64,000 nucleotides of DNA from Bacteroides bouchesdurhonensis (GTDB taxonomy: Bacteria; Bacteroidota; Bacteroidia; Bacteroidales; Bacteroidaceae): the NCBI RefSeq assembly GCF_900155865.1, contig NZ_LT707006.1, forward strand, positions 4,943,779 to 5,007,778, read 5' to 3'. The notes below the pieces were generated by a model that saw nothing but the letters and a program-made list of their open reading frames with translations, had not been told where the DNA came from and searched no databases. Positions 17,911 through 26,260 of this stretch are shown piece by piece (position 1 is the stretch's first letter; the number at the start of each line of letters is the position of its first letter). The position numbers and the translations under genes were made by a program.

Positions 17911-18684
17911 ATGAGAATAGCAATTATCGGTGCAGGAAACATGGGCGGTTCTATCGCCCGTGGTCTGGCCAAAGGGAGTTTAATAGACGATGCAAACATA
18001 ATCGTTTCCAACCCCAGTGCCGGCAAACTAGAACAACTGAAAAAAGAATTCCCGGCAATCACCACTACACATAACAATGTGGAAGCAATCACCGGAGCAG
18101 ATATAATTATTTTAGCTATCAAACCTTGGCTTATCAATTCAGTGGTAAGCGAATTAAAAGTCAAAAGTAAACAAATACTCATATCCGTAGCTGCCGGCAT
18201 CAGTTTTGAAGAATTATCCCACTACGTTGTATCACCGGAAATGCCGATGTTTCGTGTTATCCCGAATACAGCCATCAGCGAACTAGAAAGCATGACACTA
18301 ATCGCTGCACGCAATACAAGCGATGAACAAAATCAATTCATCCTTCAACTGTTCAACGAGATGGGAATGTCAATGCTTATTCCTGAAGATAAAATGGCTG
18401 CTGCCACCTCATTAGCTTCTTGCGGAATCGCATATGTATTAAAATATATTCAAGCTGCCATGCAAGCAGGCATTGAAATGGGGCTTCGTCCCAAAGATGC
18501 TATGGAAATGGTAGCCCAATCCGTAAAAGGGGCTGCAGCATTGATCCTAAATAACGATACACATCCAAGCGTAGAAATAGATAAAGTGACCACTCCAGGA
18601 GGAATCACGATTAAAGGAATCAATGAATTGGAACATAGTGGTTTCACTTCTGCAATTATCAAAGCAATGCTGGCATCCAAATAA
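17911..18684 (+). CDS. proC: Pyrroline-5-carboxylate reductase
   Basis: A 257-residue ProC from the ATG at 17911 (an ATG two codons earlier, 17905, is equally possible). The N-terminal Rossmann motif is MRIAIIGAGNMGGSIARGL, and the C-terminal signature includes VTTPGGITIKGINELE near 226-241. It makes the last step of proline synthesis, reducing P5C with NAD(P)H. It is placed between arginine genes and an XRE-cupin/acyl-CoA synthetase pair and has its own promoter. Confidence 0.95.
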   Translation: MRIAIIGAGNMGGSIARGLAKGSLIDDANIIVSNPSAGKLEQLKKEFPAITTTHNNVEAITGADIIILAIKPWLINSVVSELKVKSKQILISVAAGISFEELSHYVVSPEMPMFRVIPNTAISELESMTLIAARNTSDEQNQFILQLFNEMGMSMLIPEDKMAAATSLASCGIAYVLKYIQAAMQAGIEMGLRPKDAMEMVAQSVKGAAALILNNDTHPSVEIDKVTTPGGITIKGINELEHSGFTSAIIKAMLASK

Positions 18685-18719
18685 TCAAACAAAAATAAAA
18701 TCACTAATCACTCAATTAT

Positions 18720-19274
18720 ATGAATGACCAAATTAAACAGATAGCAGAACGTCTCCGCGGATTACGTGATGTTTTGGAACTTACATCCGAAGATATAGCC
18801 CGCGACTGTGACATCTCTGCCGAAGAATACCGATTGGCAGAAACTGGAGATTATGATATCTCCGTAAGTATGTTACAAAAAATTGCCCGTACCTACAATG
18901 TTGCACTCGATGCGCTGATGTTCGGCGAAGAGCCGAAAATGAGCAGTTACTTCGTTACCCGTGCAGGTAAAGGAATAAGTATCGAACGAACCAAAGCCTA
19001 CAAGTATCAGTCACTGGCTTCCGGTTTTATGAACCGTGTTGCCGACCCGTTTATCGTAACAGTTGAACCGAAAGGAGATGATACTCCTATTCATTACAAC
19101 AGTCACAGCGGGCAGGAATTTAATCTTGTAGTCGAAGGGCGTATGCTTATCAGTATTGAGGGCAAAGAAATTATTCTAAATCAAGGTGACAGTATTTATT
19201 TCAATTCAAAACTTCCACATGGCATGAAAGCGCTCGACGGCAAAACGGTACGTTTTCTCGCAGTAATTATGTAA
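18720..19274 (+). CDS. XRE-family regulator with C-terminal cupin domain
   Basis: A 184-residue protein with an N-terminal lambda-repressor-type helix-turn-helix (about 8-65: RLRGLRDVLELTSEDIARDC, then ISVSMLQKIARTYNVALDAL) and a C-terminal cupin barrel (about 110-182, with HYNSHSGQEFNLVVEGR and GDSIYFNSKLPHGMKAL). The cupin would sense a small ligand. It ends 6 bp before an acyl-CoA synthetase, an arrangement that suggests it regulates that gene; the ligand is unknown. Confidence 0.88.
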   Translation: MNDQIKQIAERLRGLRDVLELTSEDIARDCDISAEEYRLAETGDYDISVSMLQKIARTYNVALDALMFGEEPKMSSYFVTRAGKGISIERTKAYKYQSLASGFMNRVADPFIVTVEPKGDDTPIHYNSHSGQEFNLVVEGRMLISIEGKEIILNQGDSIYFNSKLPHGMKALDGKTVRFLAVIM

Positions 19275-19280
19275 TTTATT

Positions 19281-20936
19281 ATGGTAGAAAGATTTTTATC
19301 ACAGACCACTTTTACATCTCAAGAGGATTTTATCAAGAATCTGAAAATAAACGTCCCGGAGAATTTCAACTTCGGTTATGACGTAGTAGATGCTTGGGCT
19401 GCCGAACAACCCGACAAGAATGCTTTACTTTGGACAAACGACCAAGGTGAATGCCACCAATATTCGTTTGCCGACATGAAACGTTATACGGACATGACAG
19501 CCTCTTACTTTCAAAGTTTAGGTATCGGTCGTGGAGACATGGTTATGTTGATTCTGAAACGTCGCTTTGAATTCTGGTTCAGTATCATTGCACTTCACAA
19601 ACTAGGTGCGACTGTGATTCCGGCAACACATTTGCTGACGAAAAAAGATATCGTATATCGCTGTAATGCCGCTGATATCAAAATGATTGTAGCCGCAGGA
19701 GAAAATGTTATCCTGCAACATATCAAAGATGCTCTACCTACTTGTCCAAGTGTAGAACAGTTAGTTAGTGTCGGTCCGGAAGTTCCGGAAGGTTTTCAAA
19801 ACTTTCATAAAGGTATAGAAAATGCCGCTCCCTTTACTCGTCCTAAACATGCAAATACAAATGATGATATTTCATTGATGTATTTTACATCCGGTACCAC
19901 CGGTGAGCCCAAAATGGTAGCACACGATTTTACTTATCCGTTAGGACACATCGTCACTGGTAGCTTTTGGCACAATTTGGATGAGAATAGTCTTCATCTT
20001 ACTATTGCCGACACAGGATGGGGAAAAGCTGTATGGGGAAAACTCTATGGACAATGGATTGCAGGAGCTAATATCTTCGTTTACGACCATGAGAAATTCA
20101 CCCCAGGAGATATCTTACAGAAAATACATGATTATCATGTGACCTCTCTTTGTGCGCCTCCTACCATTTTCCGTTTTTTAATTCATGAAGATCTGACAAA
20201 ATATGACTTGTCTTCTCTCAAATATTGTACTATTGCAGGCGAAGCTTTGAACCCTGCAGTATTTGAGACTTTCAAGAAATTGACAGGTATCAAACTTATG
20301 GAAGGCTTTGGGCAAACGGAAACAACATTAACTGTTGCCACCATGCCTTGGATGGAACCGAAACCGGGAAGTATGGGATTGCCTAATCCACAATACGACG
20401 TAGACTTGATCGACTACGAGGGTCGTTCTGTTGAAGCTGGTGAACAGGGACAGATTGTTATCCGTACCAACAATGGAAAACCTCTAGGACTTTTCAAAGA
20501 GTATTATCGGGATGCTGAACGTACTCACGAAGCGTGGCACGACGGCATCTATTATACAGGAGACGTTGCCTGGAAAGATGAGGACGGTTACCTTTGGTTC
20601 GTAGGACGTGCAGACGATGTTATCAAAAGTTCAGGCTATCGTATTGGCCCATTCGAAGTTGAAAGTGCTCTAATGACCCACCCTGCTGTTGTGGAATGCG
20701 CTATCACCGGAGTACCTGATGAAATTCGGGGACAAGTAGTAAAAGCAACTATTGTCCTATCTAAGGACTACAAAGCGCGTGCAAGTGAAGAACTGGTCAA
20801 AGAATTACAAAACCATGTAAAGAAAACAACTGCTCCCTATAAATATCCCCGTGTCATCGAATTTGTAGATGAACTCCCGAAAACAATCAGTGGTAAGATT
20901 CGCAGGGTAGAAATCCGCAAGAATGATGAGAAATAG
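19281..20936 (+). CDS. AMP-forming acyl-CoA synthetase
   Basis: A 551-residue ANL-superfamily ligase. The phosphate-binding motif YFTSGTTGEPK is at 201-211, then EGFGQTETT near 344-352, YYTGDVAWKDEDGYLWFVGR near 424-443, and the C-terminal catalytic Lys in KTISGKIRR near 534-542. It activates a carboxylic acid to acyl-AMP and then acyl-CoA. Length and motifs resemble medium-chain or branched-chain acyl-CoA ligases rather than acetyl-CoA synthetase, but the substrate cannot be assigned. It is translationally close to the XRE-cupin gene and ends in a strong terminator. Confidence 0.88.
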   Translation: MVERFLSQTTFTSQEDFIKNLKINVPENFNFGYDVVDAWAAEQPDKNALLWTNDQGECHQYSFADMKRYTDMTASYFQSLGIGRGDMVMLILKRRFEFWFSIIALHKLGATVIPATHLLTKKDIVYRCNAADIKMIVAAGENVILQHIKDALPTCPSVEQLVSVGPEVPEGFQNFHKGIENAAPFTRPKHANTNDDISLMYFTSGTTGEPKMVAHDFTYPLGHIVTGSFWHNLDENSLHLTIADTGWGKAVWGKLYGQWIAGANIFVYDHEKFTPGDILQKIHDYHVTSLCAPPTIFRFLIHEDLTKYDLSSLKYCTIAGEALNPAVFETFKKLTGIKLMEGFGQTETTLTVATMPWMEPKPGSMGLPNPQYDVDLIDYEGRSVEAGEQGQIVIRTNNGKPLGLFKEYYRDAERTHEAWHDGIYYTGDVAWKDEDGYLWFVGRADDVIKSSGYRIGPFEVESALMTHPAVVECAITGVPDEIRGQVVKATIVLSKDYKARASEELVKELQNHVKKTTAPYKYPRVIEFVDELPKTISGKIRRVEIRKNDEK

Positions 20937-20961
20937 ATAAAAAATAACCTATTCATCGATA

Positions 20962-21010
20962 AATCCTCCTTAATACGACTTTATTAACCGATTAAGGAGG
21001 ATTCTTTTTT
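20962..21010 (+). terminator. Terminator after the acyl-CoA synthetase
   Basis: Perfect 13-bp arms AATCCTCCTTAAT (20962-20974) and ATTAAGGAGGATT (20991-21003) followed by TTTTTT. Confidence 0.9.
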
Positions 21011-21120
21011 ACCAATACAACAATTGTCTCAACTATAACAATTATCGGTCACTATTCATATTTGACTTAAAAGTGTTCTTAATTGAAGTATTATTGCTCT
21101 TTTTAGTCAATTTCCTCTTT

Positions 21121-21128
21121 TATATTTG
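21121..21128 (+). promoter_or_regulatory. -7 element of the small DUF2007 gene
   Basis: TATATTTG matches TANNTTTG, 30 bp before the ATG at 21159. Confidence 0.5.
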
Positions 21129-21158
21129 CAACAGTAAAAACCAAAACACAAAAAAGAG

Positions 21159-21371
21159 ATGATTACGAGTAGAAAGATTTCCCAAGTAAATGTTTTCACT
21201 GGCAGTCCATGGGAAGTAGCTAGTGTAAAAAGGCTTTTGAATGCAGCCTACATTGAAGCTTCAATGAAAGATAAAGGTTTGAACAGCATCCAAATTATGG
21301 TCCCATGTGAATGCTATACAGCTGCTATGCGTATTATCAGCAGTAGAATTTCGTTAGTTTTAACGAAGTAG
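21159..21371 (+). CDS. Small DUF2007-like protein
   Basis: A 70-residue protein whose segment VNVFTGSPWEVASVKRLL closely resembles VEVFSGSPWEAEIIKGLL of the 77-residue protein at 45715-45948. That pattern is typical of DUF2007, small proteins of unknown function sometimes called putative signal-transducing proteins. The C-terminal half retains only part of the family pattern (MVPCECYTAAMRII in place of VLVTEDEYEAATELI), so it may be diverged. It has its own -7 box and stands alone. Confidence 0.7.
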   Translation: MITSRKISQVNVFTGSPWEVASVKRLLNAAYIEASMKDKGLNSIQIMVPCECYTAAMRIISSRISLVLTK

Positions 21372-21780
21372 ATAGAAAAATAAGAGCCAATTACAATGTG
21401 AGACGGATAAAAAATAAATAGTCATACTCACAATCTATTTAAATCGACATTAATTATAATATTTAAACCGTCTATTAAACTATTCTCATAGCAAGATTAA
21501 TGTATTGTCGCAACAATAACTAATCGTTTTACGCATAGATCCCATAGGTCCACATACATGATCCCAATGGTTGTCGTACGTAGAGCGGATGCTTCATATA
21601 CGTGAACAAGAAGACACCACTAATCTAAAGATTAAGTAAGCCATATCTTCATGTTAAATCTATTAGTCTTTATTCTAATAACCAAGGTATACATCTATAA
21701 ATAAGAAAGCATATTAGCCACGAATCATCACAATACATACAAAAAATAACGATAAAACATTTCATTTCAAAAAAGAAACT
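21372..21780. other. Intergenic region without recognised genes
   Basis: About 410 bp of AT-rich DNA between the small DUF2007 gene and the promoter of the PCMD lipoprotein. No ORF, RNA fold or repeat that I can support. Confidence 0.4.
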
Positions 21781-21788
21781 TAACTTTG
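21781..21788 (+). promoter_or_regulatory. -7 element of the PCMD/beta-barrel pair
   Basis: TAACTTTG matches TANNTTTG; it lies 54 bp before the ATG at 21843. Confidence 0.5.
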
Positions 21789-21842
21789 CATCCTAGTTTT
21801 ATCATAAAGGACTGAATTAGTAACTAAAAAAGACCAAATCAA

Positions 21843-22970
21843 ATGAAATTTAAAACTTTGGCAGTTTATTACTTCTTATTTGCAAGCTGTGTATCCTCTT
21901 GTATACAAGAGGAAGCCCTCAACTCTGAAGCCGCTATCGATGCCTGTTCAGGCAGTAATGTACAATTAGCAAACATTGATACCAATTCCAAAACAATCAA
22001 TGTATATGTACACAAAAATGTTGATCTGTCTAAACAAGAATTAAAATTCACAGTACCTGAAGGAGCTACTATCAAAGCAAATAACAAAATCACAGGGGAT
22101 ACAGAATCAAGCTACAATTTCTCAGAGGAGCCACATTCCCGCCAGTTTACCGTTACATCAGAAGATGGGCAATGGAAAGCAGTTTATACTGTAAATGTAG
22201 TATCTACGGAATTACCAACCTCCTTCCATTTTGAAGGATTGTTGTCATCCAATCCTTATGATATTTTCTATGAATTCCAACCGGGAACTTCTCAGAATAC
22301 ATCAAAAGTAGTGCAATGGACAAGCGGTAACAAAGGATACGAATTGACAAGTATGGCTAAAACCAATACAGATTATCCTACAGTACAATCAACAAATGGT
22401 TATCAGGGTAAAGGAGCCAAATTAGAAACACGAAATACCGGAAGCTTCGGCGCGATAGTAAAAATGTATATTGCAGCAGGTAATCTTTTCATCGGTTCGT
22501 TCGATGTAGGAAATGCCTTAAAAGATCCTAGAAAAGCTACAAAGTTCGGTTTTCTATTTGATAAACGCCCAACATCACTCAAAGGATTTTACAAATACAA
22601 AGCAGGGGATATTTATACAGCAAAAGGGGAAGTGCAATCTGATAAGAAAGATAAATTTGACATTTACGCTGTTATGTACGAAACTGACAATAATTCGGAT
22701 ATGCTAGATGGAGACAACGTCTTTACCTCAAATAAAGTAGTATTGCTAGCACGTATTGATTCAGAAAGTGCTGTTGAAACTGATGATTGGAAAGAATTCA
22801 ATTTGCAATTTAAACCTGTTAATGGAAAAGAAATTGACGACCAAAAGCTACAACAAGGTAAATACAAATTAGGTATTGTATTCTCTTCCAGCGTTGATGG
22901 TGCCTATTTTGAAGGTGCTGTTGGAAGTACGTTATATATCGATGAAGTAGAACTTATTTGCGAAGAATAA
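21843..22970 (+). CDS. PCMD-domain lipoprotein (putative carbohydrate metabolism domain)
   Basis: A 375-residue secreted lipoprotein (lipobox VSSC near residue 20). After a short N-terminal beta domain (about 40-120, ending AVYTVNVV) comes a region closely resembling the C-terminal halves of the proteins at 26261-27805 and 29844-31367: GNLFIGSFDVGN, KFGFLFDKRPTSLKGFYKYK, KDKFDIYAVMYET and the ending GSTLYIDEVEL. This matches the PCMD family, known from a B. thetaiotaomicron crystal structure; the role in glycan binding or processing is unproven. It is followed after 11 bp by an outer-membrane beta-barrel gene and lacks the calycin-like domain of its two paralogues. Confidence 0.75.
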   Translation: MKFKTLAVYYFLFASCVSSCIQEEALNSEAAIDACSGSNVQLANIDTNSKTINVYVHKNVDLSKQELKFTVPEGATIKANNKITGDTESSYNFSEEPHSRQFTVTSEDGQWKAVYTVNVVSTELPTSFHFEGLLSSNPYDIFYEFQPGTSQNTSKVVQWTSGNKGYELTSMAKTNTDYPTVQSTNGYQGKGAKLETRNTGSFGAIVKMYIAAGNLFIGSFDVGNALKDPRKATKFGFLFDKRPTSLKGFYKYKAGDIYTAKGEVQSDKKDKFDIYAVMYETDNNSDMLDGDNVFTSNKVVLLARIDSESAVETDDWKEFNLQFKPVNGKEIDDQKLQQGKYKLGIVFSSSVDGAYFEGAVGSTLYIDEVELICEE

Positions 22971-22981
22971 AAAATAGTACA

Positions 22982-23770
22982 ATGAAAAAATATAGATTAA
23001 TCAGTATTATAACTATACTGCTATTTGCCGGTACACTTGCAATACAGGCACAAGAAGAAAGAACAAGAAGTCTTGTTTGGATGTATCTGCACGGATGGGA
23101 ATATGAGATCAAAGCTGGTTTTAATATAGGTGGCACTTCTCCCCTTCCTTTGCCTAATGAAATCCGTAAAATAGACAGCTATGCTCCTGGCATTGCTATC
23201 TCCATCGAAGGGAATGCAACTAAATGGTTTGACGAAACAAAAAAATGGGGAATGACCGCCGGTATTCGTCTTGAGAATAAAAATATGACTACTGAAGCTA
23301 CCGTAAAAAACTACGGTATGAAAATTATAAATACTAATGGCGGAGAGCTACAAGGACTATGGACCGGAGGAGTAAAAACGAAAGTTAAAAACTCATATCT
23401 GACTATTCCTGTTGTAGCCAATTATAGGATAAGTAAACGGTGGAAAGTATCGGCAGGTCCCTATGTCTCTTACCTTATTGAAGGCGATTTTTCCGGACAT
23501 GTATACGAAGGACATCTTCGCACCCCAGACCAAACAGGTTCTAGGGTAGACTTTACAGGAGAAAGTATAGCTACTTATGACTTTTCTGAAAATCTGCGCA
23601 AATTTCAATGGGGTCTACAGCTAGGTGGTGAATGGAAAGCCTTCAAACATCTGAATGTATATGCTGATTTAACCTGGGGATTGAATGATATCTTTAAGAA
23701 GGACTTTGATACTATCACATTTGCAATGTATCCTATTTATCTGAATATAGGTTTCGGATATGCATTCTAA
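22982..23770 (+). CDS. Outer-membrane beta-barrel protein (porin/PorT-like)
   Basis: A 262-residue protein from the ATG at 22982, with a signal peptide (ISIITILLFAGTLAIQAQ) cleaved after QAQ. The mature part alternates polar and hydrophobic residues, includes WKVSAGPYVSYLIEGDF and FQWGLQLGGEWKAF, and ends in a strand finishing YLNIGFGYAF with C-terminal Phe, as expected for an eight-stranded outer-membrane barrel. The frame is open eight codons upstream (22958), but those would precede the signal peptide and overlap the PCMD stop. Probably co-expressed with the PCMD lipoprotein; function unknown. Confidence 0.8.
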   Translation: MKKYRLISIITILLFAGTLAIQAQEERTRSLVWMYLHGWEYEIKAGFNIGGTSPLPLPNEIRKIDSYAPGIAISIEGNATKWFDETKKWGMTAGIRLENKNMTTEATVKNYGMKIINTNGGELQGLWTGGVKTKVKNSYLTIPVVANYRISKRWKVSAGPYVSYLIEGDFSGHVYEGHLRTPDQTGSRVDFTGESIATYDFSENLRKFQWGLQLGGEWKAFKHLNVYADLTWGLNDIFKKDFDTITFAMYPIYLNIGFGYAF

Positions 23771-23787
23771 CAGAAGATAACCTAAGA

Positions 23788-24167
23788 CACCCCCAACAAC
23801 ATAAAGCCAACATGTGATTTCAAGGAACAGGTTGTACGATAGATATTAGATAAAGAATTACATTTGTCCCATGCATTGATAAAGTTCCGTATAAGCCGTA
23901 CAACACCTGAAGGCTGGGTTCGTACGGTTCGTAAACATGGAAATGCGGGACTACATATATTCAGACGTAAAGGCAGACCTTCCCAAACTATGACAAGACC
24001 TAAAAAAAGTCATACAGAATTGGGTGGCGTCTCATGACAGAAATGCATATCAAATGCAAGATGCGTATGGTGCGTTGCCGTTCTTAATATGTTCAATGAG
24101 GAGATTGTTTCCCATAACATATCCAACAGCCCTATCTTGAACAGGTGTATGAAATGCTTAATAAAGC
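23788..24167 (+). pseudogene. Decayed IS3-family element, left part (orfA and start of orfB)
   Basis: Translating across stops and frameshifts gives orfA-like text (FKEQVVR, ILDKELHLSHALIKFRIS, TPEGWVRTVRKHGNAGLH) followed by orfB-like text (VLNMFNEEIVSHNISNSP, then MKCLIK). GACACCCCCAAC at about 23788 resembles an IS3-type left inverted repeat. The remnant is cut at 24167 by the 1715-bp IS and continues at 25889. It is not functional: in-frame stops are visible in both parts. Confidence 0.75.
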
Positions 24168-24198
24168 GGGATATTCAGTAAATGTCCCTCTTTCTTAT

Positions 24199-24249
24199 AA
24201 ATTAAGAGAACAGTTTTACTTTACGTGAGCTTTTCTCTTAATTTTTTTG
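24199..24249 (+). terminator. Inward-facing terminator at the left end of IS copy 1
   Basis: AAATTAAGAGAA (24199-24210) pairs with TTCTCTTAATTT (24233-24244), followed on the plus strand by a T run. It would stop transcription entering from the left, antisense to the transposase. The same hairpin is at 27847-27892 in copy 2. Confidence 0.65.
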
Positions 24250-24391
24250 TGTAAAGTCTCAAGTCTTGTATCTTTTTAATAGAATATTATTTACATATTC
24301 TTATTCTTTCTTCCCAACGGTACATTATGTATATGTCTTTTTAGGGGAAGTTAAAAACCTCTCCTCTTTTCTTCTTCTTCTTTTAGTCTGA

Positions 24392-25750
24392 TTATGCAGC
24401 CGTTCTTTTTTTCTTTTCGACCTTTTCTATCATAGATACCGCATTGGCCGTATGTATTCCAAAGAAAATCCAAAGTATTTCCGTTTTCCTGTTTCTGGCT
24501 TTTATTCTGGCCAGTGAGTAATGTTGTTTCTGCGTTCCAAAACTTCCTTCCAGGCGGGTAGCCCTTTCACGGCTGAGTTCCGACCGTAAGATTTTCCGAA
24601 GTGGCTCATCTTTGGCAGCTCTTCCCTTACGCTTAAAGGAAGTACTTATATGATATTTAGTACAAAATTTCCGGTTGGCATTATTAGCATAGATTGAATC
24701 CGCTGCAAGCGCCTTAACCCTGACCTTGGTCAGTTGTTGTTGCAAATGAATACAGTCTTTCAAACGTACTCCTTCGTTAAAAGCCTTAAAGGAGATATGT
24801 TCTATGAAGGAGATTCCATCTATCTGTATATTGTTGACCTTGGCTCCGAACTCAACGGATTTGGTTTCCTTGCCCCTGACAATGGGGCGAAGGTAATGCC
24901 GGTCGATACTCACGATACGGTTGGACACTTTTTTGCCTGCAAATAAATTCTTCCCTTGCTCAAGGACCGTCTGTATGACCGAGAAACGCCTTTGGTAATC
25001 AGAGGATAGTGTAAGCCTGTGCCTGTAGGATGAATGAAGCTGCTCCAGCTGGTCCAGTAGCTTTTCCAATAACTGAAGTAGCCTGCGTTTAATCATACGG
25101 GTCTGTGATTTCCTGCGTTTACGCAGTTTACTGTAAGCAAGGTAGGCACGGCTTACATCAAGATACTTGTTACGGGGACGTTGTATGTGCAATGTACGGC
25201 AATGTTTGCACAGATGGCGATGAAGCCATACAATACCTTCCCATAAGAGTTTGACATCAGTAGGAAAGCGCAAATGACTTTCATAACAGGTGGCATCGGT
25301 CATACAGACATGAAGGTTCTCAAGATAAGGTTTCCAATGCTCAGCCAGAATAAGCTGGAGGGACTCAATATCAAGGCGGTCCGCTACTTCCTGACGAATC
25401 GCACTGACGATTTTAGGATTGGTCAGTGGATGAAGAGGATCAATCTGAACACCACAAAATAACTGGTAATGAATATTACCGTTTAAATGCTCAATCAGTT
25501 GTGCATCGGAAAAGTTGGTATAGGACTTCAGGACCATCAAGGCTATTTTACCTTCGGGAGAAAAATAACTTTTACGACCCAAAGCAGAGGACTTCAAATG
25601 CATTTGCCGGGCCAGTTCCGAGAAAGGAAACAGAGCATGGAGGCGACCTAATTCGCTCGTTGCAAAACTTTGACGATATTTTTTTAGCATATCGAACTCG
25701 GTAAAACCTAAACAAGGTTCGATTTCGGATATTTTTTGTATCTTTACCAT
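24392..25750 (-). CDS. Transposase of IS copy 1
   Basis: A 452-residue DDE transposase. The N-terminal DUF772-type region (about 60-135: KIALMVLKSYTNFSDAQLIE) precedes the catalytic core; likely DDE residues are Asp152 (CMTDATCYESH), Asp351 (AADSIYANNANR) and Glu401 (RLEGSFGTQKQHY), with KSVEFGAK near 297-304 as seen in IS1182/IS5 relatives. Full length with no internal stop, so probably active. It differs from copy 2 by Val versus Ile at residue 291. Confidence 0.9.
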   Translation of the reverse strand: MVKIQKISEIEPCLGFTEFDMLKKYRQSFATSELGRLHALFPFSELARQMHLKSSALGRKSYFSPEGKIALMVLKSYTNFSDAQLIEHLNGNIHYQLFCGVQIDPLHPLTNPKIVSAIRQEVADRLDIESLQLILAEHWKPYLENLHVCMTDATCYESHLRFPTDVKLLWEGIVWLHRHLCKHCRTLHIQRPRNKYLDVSRAYLAYSKLRKRRKSQTRMIKRRLLQLLEKLLDQLEQLHSSYRHRLTLSSDYQRRFSVIQTVLEQGKNLFAGKKVSNRIVSIDRHYLRPIVRGKETKSVEFGAKVNNIQIDGISFIEHISFKAFNEGVRLKDCIHLQQQLTKVRVKALAADSIYANNANRKFCTKYHISTSFKRKGRAAKDEPLRKILRSELSRERATRLEGSFGTQKQHYSLARIKARNRKTEILWIFFGIHTANAVSMIEKVEKKKRTAA

Positions 25751-25823
25751 GTCTTTTTAGTTTAGATTACCCCCGTTTTGGCCGTCAAACCGTTTTTTGG
25801 GGGGAATGCTTAAAGATACAAAA

Positions 25824-25856
25824 AAGGCAACTAACTCGCAATGAATTAGTTGCCTT
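25824..25856 (-). terminator. Inward-facing terminator at the right end of IS copy 1
   Basis: AAGGCAACTAA (25824-25834) and TTAGTTGCCTT (25846-25856) form an 11-bp stem followed on the minus strand by TTTTTTG. It would block read-in from outside toward the transposase. The same hairpin lies at 29472-29504 in copy 2. Confidence 0.7.
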
Positions 25857-25888
25857 AAATTTTATTATTTTACGAATATCCCTAAAGC

Positions 25889-26245
25889 ATTCCATAAGTG
25901 TGACAACCTTGACGGACTCATACTTCGTTCTGACCAAAGTTGGCAACACCAACACTTCGGATATCGGAAAAAGCTTGTAGAGAATCATATAATCCAAAGC
26001 ATGTCGAGCAAGAGAAATTGTCTGGATAACTCTATAATGGAGATTTTTTCGGAATTATGAAATCAGAACTTCTTTATTCGCTAAAAAATCCGAGTCTCTG
26101 GAGAATTTTAAAAGGCTTTGAAATAATATATAGATATTATAATAAAATGAATCAAGTCACGGTTAAAAGAAAAGAGTCCGGTCCAATACCGAACTCTTTC
26201 TATAACTGGATAATGTTTCAACAGTCCAATTTTTGGGGGCACTTT
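25889..26245 (+). pseudogene. Decayed IS3-family element, right part (C-terminal orfB)
   Basis: Continues the left part: with one target copy removed the frame runs MLNKAF then HKCDNLDGLILRSDQSWQHQ, IIQSMSSKRNCLDNSIMEIF, MKSELLY and YRYYNKMNQ, which is the classic IS3 orfB C terminus (HSDQGWQYQ, QSMSRKGNCLDNA, LKSE, YYN). A run CAGTCCAATTTTTGGGGGCAC near 26220-26240 resembles an IS3-type right inverted repeat. A hairpin with arms AAAGAGTCCGGT and ACCGAACTCTTT lies near 26172-26201 and could terminate the minus-strand gene at 26261. Confidence 0.75.
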
Positions 26246-26260
26246 ATTTTTATCTGAAAA

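Larger units (their letters stand above)
24168..25882 (-). mobile_element. 1715-bp insertion sequence, copy 1 (IS1182/IS5-like)
   Basis: Ends are GGGATATTCAGTAAA (left) and the complement of GGGATATTCGTAAAA (right), a perfect 9-bp terminal inverted repeat. A 6-bp target duplication TAAAGC flanks it (24162-24167 and 25883-25888). One transposase gene fills most of the element. It is inserted in the orfB part of an IS3-family remnant. An almost identical copy lies at 27816-29530; I see two base differences (24875 and 24880). Confidence 0.93.

Noticed and set aside
26057..26257. Stand-alone 66-residue protein
   Set aside because: It is the C-terminal fragment of the IS3-family orfB remnant (KSELLY, YRYYNKMNQ).
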